Below, piece by piece: positions 58,994 through 64,000 of a stretch of 64,000 nt of DNA. The DNA comes from Polynucleobacter sp. (lineage in GTDB: Bacteria > Pseudomonadota > Gammaproteobacteria > Burkholderiales > Burkholderiaceae_D). The notes beneath the pieces were generated by a model. The model had not been told where the DNA came from, searched no databases, and saw only the letters and a list, made by a program, of their open reading frames with translations. The position numbers and the translations under genes are program-made. Numbering within the stretch: position 1 is the stretch's first letter; each line of letters starts with the position of its first letter. Location: the NCBI GenBank assembly GCA_021737945.1, contig JAIPCX010000002.1:1-64000 (forward strand), given 5' to 3'.

Positions 58994-59878
58994 TCAGTAA
59001 GGCAGGTAATGATCGATCAGCAAAGCAGCGAATAGCAAAGAAAGATAGATGATGGAATACGCAAAAGCTTTGCGCGCCAACAGATCATCATAGTGACGCC
59101 AGATTCGCCACGCGTACCACAGGAAAATCAATCCTAGTACAACAGCGCTGATCAGATACATCAGACCACTCATGCGAACCGCATAGGGTAGCAACGACGT
59201 AGCCACCAAAATGATCGTGTACAACCACACATGAAAACGCGTGAACTCCATGCCATGCGTGATCGGCAGCATAGGTAAACCAGATTTCGCGTAATCATCG
59301 CGACGATACAGCGCCAGCGCCCAAAAGTGCGGAGGGGTCCACACAAAAATAATCAATACCAATATCCACGCTTGCATCGTTACATCATTCGCAATAGCAG
59401 CCCAGCCTAAAGCGGGGGGCATCGCACCTGACAAGCCACCAATCACAATATTTTGTGGTGTCGCTGGTTTGAGAATGATGGTGTAGATGACTGCATAACC
59501 GACAAAGGTAGCGAATGTCAGCCACATTGTTAGCGGGTTAACCAAGTTATATAAAACCCACATGCCAGCGCCACCGATCACTCCTGAAAATGCGAGTGTC
59601 TGCAACACGGTTATTTCACCGCGTGCCATCGGCCGACGCGCAGTACGCGCCATGCGCGAATCAATTTCACGCTCAACCAAGCAATTAATGGCAAAGGCCG
59701 CACCAGCCAACAACCAAATACCCACCGTGGCCGCGATCAGTAAGCGCCAATCGGGTAATCCCGGAGTCGCTAAAAACATGCCAATCACGGCGCAAAAAAC
59801 CGCCAGTTGAGTAACCCGCGGCTTGGTCAGCGCCCAGTATTGAGCGATGCGATTTTGCTGGATGATCAGGGTGGTCAT
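58994..59878 (-). CDS. ctaB: Protoheme IX farnesyltransferase (heme O synthase)
   Basis: Farnesylates heme B to heme O. The 294-residue integral membrane prenyltransferase has the first Asp-rich site in [19 protein letters not shown] and a second in [17 protein letters not shown], with about nine hydrophobic segments. The open frame extends upstream to 59950 into ctaA, but [15 protein letters not shown] at 59878 begins the family domain. It follows ctaA, which completes heme A. Confidence 0.95.
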   Translation of the reverse strand: MTTLIIQQNRIAQYWALTKPRVTQLAVFCAVIGMFLATPGLPDWRLLIAATVGIWLLAGAAFAINCLVEREIDSRMARTARRPMARGEITVLQTLAFSGVIGGAGMWVLYNLVNPLTMWLTFATFVGYAVIYTIILKPATPQNIVIGGLSGAMPPALGWAAIANDVTMQAWILVLIIFVWTPPHFWALALYRRDDYAKSGLPMLPITHGMEFTRFHVWLYTIILVATSLLPYAVRMSGLMYLISAVVLGLIFLWYAWRIWRHYDDLLARKAFAYSIIYLSLLFAALLIDHYLPY

Positions 59879-59888
59879 GGAAGGAAAC

Positions 59889-60998
59889 TTAGGCTGGAAA
59901 GGCGCTAACTGAATCAGACTCGTCGTTGGCGCTTTTCGTAGAAAAAACAATGAGATAGTTTAGCATGACGAGCAGGATTAACAGCGCTGCCGCACCCGCG
60001 TTATGCACCACAGCGAGCGCAAGTGGCCAATCCAACAAGACGGTTGATATACCGGTCGCTAGCTGAATCAAAATTGCCCAAGAAATTATTCTAGACACCG
60101 AACGCAGGCCCTCGATTTTGCGCGCTCTATGGCTCGTCCATGCAATCACGGCCACAACAATCACGGCGAAATTACGGTGCGCCCAATGAATCGCAACCAG
60201 CGCGCCAAACGGCAGATACTCACCCTCAGCCGTCATTCCGAGATGACGCCACAACGTAAAGCCTTGAGCCCAATCCATCTCGGGCATTAACGATCCCTGA
60301 CATAAAGGGAAACCCGCACACGCCAACGCTGAATAATTCGTGCTGACCCAACCACCTAAAGCGATTTGCATAAACAAAATAACTAAGGACACCAACGCTG
60401 GCCAGCGCATAGTCGCTGCATCACGATGAACCGACGGCAAAGGATTTTGTCGCATAGCGTGCCACGTCAATAGCGAAAGCAAAGACATACCCAATAAGAG
60501 ATGAATCGTCACAATCACCGGCTGCAGTTTTAGTGTGACTGTCCATGCGCCAAAGGCACCCTGAATACAAACAAATAGCAACAGCAGCGCGGGGAGGCGT
60601 GGCGAATAGCGACGATCGGTTAGTTGCCTTGATAAGCGTGATGCAATCAGCAGCGTTGCAATGATCAACACGCCCACACCCATCGCTAGGTAGCGATGGA
60701 TCATTTCTATCCACGCTTTAAAAACCGTTACGGGACCGGTGGGTTGCAAGGTTTGCGCCGCAGTGATTTCTTCGTGAGCTAAAAAGGGATTGGCTTCACC
60801 ATAGCAGCCCGGCCAATCTGGACAACCGAGTCCAGAATCAGTCAAACGAGTGAATGCACCAAAAACAATTAAATCAAACGTGAAAAAAACCATTACCCAT
60901 GCCAGCTTACGATAGCGATCACTGCCGCGCGACAAATACACCAAGGTCGCAGGCACCAAAGCCACGAACAAACCTTTAAGGGCTAAGGCTATCCACAT
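59889..60998 (-). CDS. ctaA: Heme A synthase (COX15/CtaA)
   Basis: Converts heme O to heme A for cytochrome oxidase. The 369-residue membrane protein has eight hydrophobic segments and the conserved features [44 protein letters not shown] (heme-ligating His) and [20 protein letters not shown]. The paired Cys residues in the loops are typical. It lies between the SCO-like gene and ctaB on one strand. Confidence 0.95.
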   Translation of the reverse strand: MWIALALKGLFVALVPATLVYLSRGSDRYRKLAWVMVFFTFDLIVFGAFTRLTDSGLGCPDWPGCYGEANPFLAHEEITAAQTLQPTGPVTVFKAWIEMIHRYLAMGVGVLIIATLLIASRLSRQLTDRRYSPRLPALLLLFVCIQGAFGAWTVTLKLQPVIVTIHLLLGMSLLSLLTWHAMRQNPLPSVHRDAATMRWPALVSLVILFMQIALGGWVSTNYSALACAGFPLCQGSLMPEMDWAQGFTLWRHLGMTAEGEYLPFGALVAIHWAHRNFAVIVVAVIAWTSHRARKIEGLRSVSRIISWAILIQLATGISTVLLDWPLALAVVHNAGAAALLILLVMLNYLIVFSTKSANDESDSVSAFPA

Positions 60999-61002
60999 AG
61001 CA

Positions 61003-61608
61003 TCAGCCTATGCTGGACGCCTTGAGCAGACGCGAAATATCTTTTTTGATTTTGTTAGCGTCGGGATCTTTAGGAAAACGCATCATCAAGTTACCCAGTG
61101 GATCAATCATGTAAAGATGATCACTGACTTTAGTGCCTTCCGCTACCGGCAGCCAAGCAGCCAATTTTTGCGCATCGACACGTAAAAACTGTGTGCCATC
61201 GTATTCTTTCATTTGCGCGATATCGAGCGGCGCATCATCGGTAATTAACCACACACGCTCGATGCGATCCATCCCTTTACCTTGCGTTAAACGCAACTGA
61301 CGCATGTAATACAATTTTTGCGTACAAGCCTTCTGGCAATCTGCTGAATCTATCTGTAGCAATATCCACTTACCTTTAAATTGCTCTAAATTCGCAGGTT
61401 TGCCATCGAGTGATGCGCCGCCTAAATCAGGAATTGGGTAGTTGCGCGGATCAATTATTTCACCGTAGTTGGTGCGACCCTCTGGCTTAATCACGTAATA
61501 CGTTAGATACGAAAAAATCATCGGCGCAGCGCAAATCGCCAAGACAAGAAAAAACATCTTGCGACCTCTGCTGGGCGCCTTAGTTTGAGTGACTTCAGTT
61601 GCTTGCAC
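61003..61608 (-). CDS. Membrane-anchored SCO-like thioredoxin-fold protein
   Basis: A 201-residue protein with one N-terminal membrane helix (about residues 18-40) and a soluble thioredoxin-like domain. CQKAC (Cys91, Cys95) has the C-x3-C spacing of SCO proteins, and MIDPLGNLMMRFP is the later conserved loop. Such genes sit between SURF1 and ctaA in Burkholderiales and are often labelled only as transmembrane proteins. A copper-handling role in oxidase assembly is inferred. It overlaps the SURF1 gene by 14 bases. Confidence 0.82.
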   Translation of the reverse strand: MQATEVTQTKAPSRGRKMFFLVLAICAAPMIFSYLTYYVIKPEGRTNYGEIIDPRNYPIPDLGGASLDGKPANLEQFKGKWILLQIDSADCQKACTQKLYYMRQLRLTQGKGMDRIERVWLITDDAPLDIAQMKEYDGTQFLRVDAQKLAAWLPVAEGTKVSDHLYMIDPLGNLMMRFPKDPDANKIKKDISRLLKASSIG

Positions 61609-62308
61609 GTTTAAATCCCGTCAATAGAAAAAAAACAGCGGCAACCAGCGCCAAGCTATACCACTGGAATGCATAGCCTTTGTGTTTGTCGATACCGACC
61701 GATGGTATGGGCCAGTCGCGCACTAAACCATCCGCTGCGTCGTTAGTTTGCTCAATTATAAAAGTTTGTAACGATAGTTTGCTGGCGCGGGCAAACTCTT
61801 CGACATCGACATTCTGTGCCAAAGCTCCGGGCTGTAGAGCAGCCGCTTCGCCTAGCTGCATGAGCTTACCGGTTGAAGCCCGCACGCGCCCCTCAAGGCG
61901 AATCACACCCTCGGGCACAGGAATAGTTGGAATATGCTCGCGATTAATGGCATCTCTTGGAAACCACCCTCGCATAATCAGTATCGACTGCTCACTACCC
62001 ACTAATTTAAACGGCATTAATAGATAGAACCCTGCCCTGCCTTGATAAGGACGATTATCTAAATAAACCGGCCACGCAGAAATAAATTCGCCTTCAGCTA
62101 TGACACGACGAAATTCTTCTGGGGTCTGTTCTGGCGTCAGCGCATTCGAGTTAACCGGTGCGAATTCAGCGCGCATCAACATTTGCTCCTGTAGAGCCAG
62201 TTTTTGTTCTGCACGCCTAAGCTGCCAATTGCCGAGCGATATGCCAACGGCCACCACTAATGCAGCAGCCAAAAAAGGGACCCATCGGAAACGAAAGCTT
62301 AGTCGCAT
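61595..62308 (-). CDS. SURF1 family cytochrome oxidase assembly protein
   Basis: Helps insert heme A into subunit I of cytochrome c oxidase. The 237-residue protein has a membrane helix at each end (about residues 8-27 and 213-233) and a periplasmic middle with GNWQLRRAEQKLALQEQML, WPVYLDNRPYQGRAGFYLLM and RGWFPRD. KGYAFQWYSLA near the end is the SURF1 signature. It lies upstream of the SCO-like gene with 14 bases of overlap. Confidence 0.94.
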   Translation of the reverse strand: MRLSFRFRWVPFLAAALVVAVGISLGNWQLRRAEQKLALQEQMLMRAEFAPVNSNALTPEQTPEEFRRVIAEGEFISAWPVYLDNRPYQGRAGFYLLMPFKLVGSEQSILIMRGWFPRDAINREHIPTIPVPEGVIRLEGRVRASTGKLMQLGEAAALQPGALAQNVDVEEFARASKLSLQTFIIEQTNDAADGLVRDWPIPSVGIDKHKGYAFQWYSLALVAAVFFLLTGFKRASN

Positions 62309-62390
62309 TAGAATGTAGGTAAAAGTAAGGTACTAATTATCTACTGAAGTTGACCTCTGCGCTGCGGCGCTATTCAATGCGCCTACCCAT

Positions 62391-62594
62391 ATGAAAATTC
62401 TTGTTGCTCTCGGCTTTATCTTAATCATCGCCAGTCTGGGATCTGCACTTTTTTTTCTGATGCGCGACAAGGGAAAAAGTAATCGCACCGTGTACGCCCT
62501 AGCTTTGCGAGTAGGATTTTCTATAGTGATGTTTTTACTATTACTGGTCGCTCATCGTTTAGGCTACATACAACCCACAGGCATCATGTATTAA
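62391..62594 (+). CDS. Small twin-transmembrane protein (DUF2909 type)
   Basis: A 67-residue protein with two membrane helices (about residues 3-24 and 39-60) linked by a basic loop RDKGKSNRT. It matches the small twin-transmembrane proteins found between SURF1 and coxC in Burkholderiales, also on the opposite strand there. It probably has a structural or assembly role with cytochrome oxidase, but this is not established. Confidence 0.82.
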   Translation: MKILVALGFILIIASLGSALFFLMRDKGKSNRTVYALALRVGFSIVMFLLLLVAHRLGYIQPTGIMY

Positions 62595-62611
62595 AAGCAG
62601 GTCGCACCAGT

Positions 62612-62643
62612 AAAAAAGCCGCACCGAAGTGCGGCTTTTTTTA
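62612..62643. terminator. Bidirectional rho-independent terminator
   Basis: AAAAAAGCCGCAC-CGAA-GTGCGGCTTTTTTT: a 7-base GC-rich stem with A-run and T-run on the two sides. It can end the twin-transmembrane gene from the left and coxC from the right. Confidence 0.93.
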
Positions 62644-62654
62644 TGCCTTGTTTC

Positions 62655-63515
62655 TTACAGCCAGTACACCACAACGTACAAGCCGAGCCAGACCACGTCA
62701 ACGAAGTGCCAGTACCACGCAGCACCTTCAAACGCAAAATGATGGTCCGCTGTGAAGTGGCCTTTCATCACACGGTACAAAACTACCGACAACATAATCG
62801 CACCCATGGTCACGTGGAAGCCGTGAAAACCTGTCAGCATGAAAAAGGTTGATCCGTAAATACCCGATGTCAGTTTCAGATTGAGCTCAGTGTAGGCGTG
62901 GTGATATTCATAAGCCTGAAAGCCCATAAAAATCGCACCCAGCAATATCGTGGCTGCGAGCCAGATAGCCGTCTTACTGCGGTCACCCACGCGCAATGCA
63001 TGATGAGAGATGGTTAATGTCACACCCGACGTCAGAAGTAATGCCGTGTTAATTGTTGGAACCAGAAACGGACCCATCGTTTCGAATTTTTCGATGGTGC
63101 CTGCAGGGCCCGTGTTACCCCAGTTAGCCGCAAAATCAGGCCATAAAAATTTATGATCAAGATCAGCTAGCCACGGCATCGAAATCGAACGCGCATAAAA
63201 CAGGGCACCAAAAAACGCACCGAAGAACATGACTTCAGAAAAAATAAACCAACTCATGCTCCAGCGATACGACGTATCGATGCGCGTGTTGTACAGGCCG
63301 CCTTCAGATTCGGCAATGGCATCACCAAACCAAAAATACAGCACGGTCAGCGCCGCCAAAATACCAATTAGGTTCAAAGGCTTGCCAAAGCTATAGCCAT
63401 TGACCCAGCCCGATGCGCCGGCCATCGTCACCAGCAGTGCGGTGCCCATCAGTACTGGCCATTTGGAAGGACCCGGTACGAAGTAATACGGCGCTTGGCC
63501 TTGTTGAGTGCTCAT
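62655..63515 (-). CDS. coxC: Cytochrome c oxidase subunit III
   Basis: Third core subunit of the aa3-type oxidase. The 286-residue protein has seven hydrophobic segments and family landmarks WFIFSEVMFFGAFFGALFYA, LLTSGVTLTISHHALRVGD, TGFHGFHVTMGAIML and the C-terminal WHFVDVVWLGLYVVVY. It lies downstream of ctaG and DUF2970 on the minus strand; coxA and coxB would be beyond the right edge. Confidence 0.96.
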   Translation of the reverse strand: MSTQQGQAPYYFVPGPSKWPVLMGTALLVTMAGASGWVNGYSFGKPLNLIGILAALTVLYFWFGDAIAESEGGLYNTRIDTSYRWSMSWFIFSEVMFFGAFFGALFYARSISMPWLADLDHKFLWPDFAANWGNTGPAGTIEKFETMGPFLVPTINTALLLTSGVTLTISHHALRVGDRSKTAIWLAATILLGAIFMGFQAYEYHHAYTELNLKLTSGIYGSTFFMLTGFHGFHVTMGAIMLSVVLYRVMKGHFTADHHFAFEGAAWYWHFVDVVWLGLYVVVYWL

Positions 63516-63583
63516 CGACTTCCCCTGATTACAGTGTTCAAAAAAATACTCTTGTTGCAGGAATGGCTTATTAATTTTTTAGC

Positions 63584-63799
63584 CTACTTTGCCACTACTA
63601 TTTTTACTAAGGTTAGCAGCGCGAATACAAACAATATCGCTGCAATGACACCCGCAATGATGACGTGCAGCGGATTCAATTTTTGCGTGTCTTCTTCAAA
63701 ACCACTTTTCTTGCGCACACCGAAGAATGACCACAGTACCGCTTTCACTGTCGCACCGAATGACATCTTGCGCTGCGTTGCTTGCTTCAAATCGTCCAC
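63584..63799 (-). CDS. DUF2970 family small membrane protein
   Basis: A 71-residue protein with one membrane helix (about residues 46-69) preceded by a conserved basic stretch KAVLWSFFGVRKKSGFEED. DUF2970 proteins occur between ctaG and coxC in betaproteobacterial oxidase clusters. Their role is unknown. Confidence 0.88.
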   Translation of the reverse strand: MDDLKQATQRKMSFGATVKAVLWSFFGVRKKSGFEEDTQKLNPLHVIIAGVIAAILFVFALLTLVKIVVAK

Positions 63800-63811
63800 T
63801 GCTATTGCCTC

Positions 63812-64000
63812 TCAGCTCGCCTTACCCTTGGCCCCAACCTCGAAGAAGGTATACGACAAAGTAATCGTCTTTACATTCTTCGGTAACGCGGGGTCAATAT
63901 AAAAACTGACCGGCATTTGCCTCAGCTCATTCGGAGCTAACGTTTGCTGCTTAAAGCAAAAACATTCCAGCTTGCGAAAATGCGCTGCAGCTTCTTGCGG
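63812..64000 (-). CDS. ctaG: Cytochrome c oxidase assembly protein CtaG/Cox11, C-terminal part
   Basis: A copper chaperone for the CuB site of cytochrome oxidase. Only the last 62 codons are in the window; the gene continues past the right edge. The reading frame gives FRKLECFCFKQQTLAPNE with the copper-binding CFCF motif, then IDPALPKNVKTITLSYTFFE, followed by a short tail and a TGA stop at 63812-63814. It reads toward DUF2970 and coxC in the usual order. Confidence 0.93.
   Translation of the reverse strand, partial: PQEAAAHFRKLECFCFKQQTLAPNELRQMPVSFYIDPALPKNVKTITLSYTFFEVGAKGKAS

Overview
The window is a stretch of bacterial chromosome, almost fully coding, from a betaproteobacterium of Burkholderiales type with moderate GC. 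I infer this from gene order. Three blocks match orders I know from that group: (i) ubiE-ubiJ-ubiB, a Na+/solute symporter, fmdB, DUF502, aspS, nudB, an endonuclease/exonuclease/phosphatase gene and clsB; (ii) ptsN-hprK-rapZ; (iii) the cytochrome oxidase assembly cluster (ctaG, DUF2970, coxC, a small twin-helix protein, SURF1, an SCO-like protein, ctaA, ctaB, sco1) running into rpoH-ftsX-ftsE-ftsY, the M16 peptidase pair, rsmD, coaD and a ferredoxin. An H-NS protein of betaproteobacterial type and the long QueF fit the same picture. No genus can be named from sequence alone.

Layout. 1-205: 5' part of rnpB on the minus strand. 292-932: a mazEF toxin-antitoxin module with its own promoter and operator. 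974-2217: a flavin reductase-like protein and an unrecognised membrane protein. 2346-8536: a fatty acid beta-oxidation operon (TetR regulator, acyl-CoA dehydrogenase, bifunctional hydratase/dehydrogenase, thiolase). 8612-11524: Hsp15-like protein, clsB, endo/exonuclease, nudB. 11630-19091: aspS, DUF502, fmdB, symporter, ubiB, ubiJ, ubiE. 19242-22784: a large ankyrin-repeat protein on the opposite strand, apparently inserted into this housekeeping block. 22921-28452: DUF971, HIT, a 1335-residue FAD/Fe-S oxidoreductase, YqaA. 28552-34093: ilvA, queF, ptsN, hprK, rapZ, LON-substrate-binding-domain protein. 34115-36024: mutY-mutM. 36119-42050: TPR protein, lolB, ispE, tRNA-Gln, prs, rplY, pth. 42433-44815: H-NS, a polyprenyl-phosphate sugar transferase with unusual active-site residues, UDP-glucose dehydrogenase. 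45106-48966: a 1286-residue protein built of about 130 eight-residue repeats with a C-terminal calcium-binding module. 49085-54485: ychF, ferredoxin, coaD, rsmD, M16 pair. 54577-58296: ftsY-ftsE-ftsX-rpoH. 58377-64000: cytochrome oxidase assembly genes, ending in a truncated ctaG.

Most genes are ordinary housekeeping genes in tightly packed operons, with many 4-base ATGA overlaps (nudB/endonuclease, mutM/mutY, lolB/ispE, ubiJ/ubiB, ftsE/ftsX). The accessory parts that deserve attention are the octapeptide-repeat protein, the inserted ankyrin protein with its nuclear-localisation-like basic clusters, the sugar transferase lacking the usual Asp-Glu pair, and the control region of rpoH, which carries a perfect CIRCE operator (HrcA binding site) followed by a second long inverted repeat. 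I saw no CRISPR array, prophage, transposase or rRNA operon.
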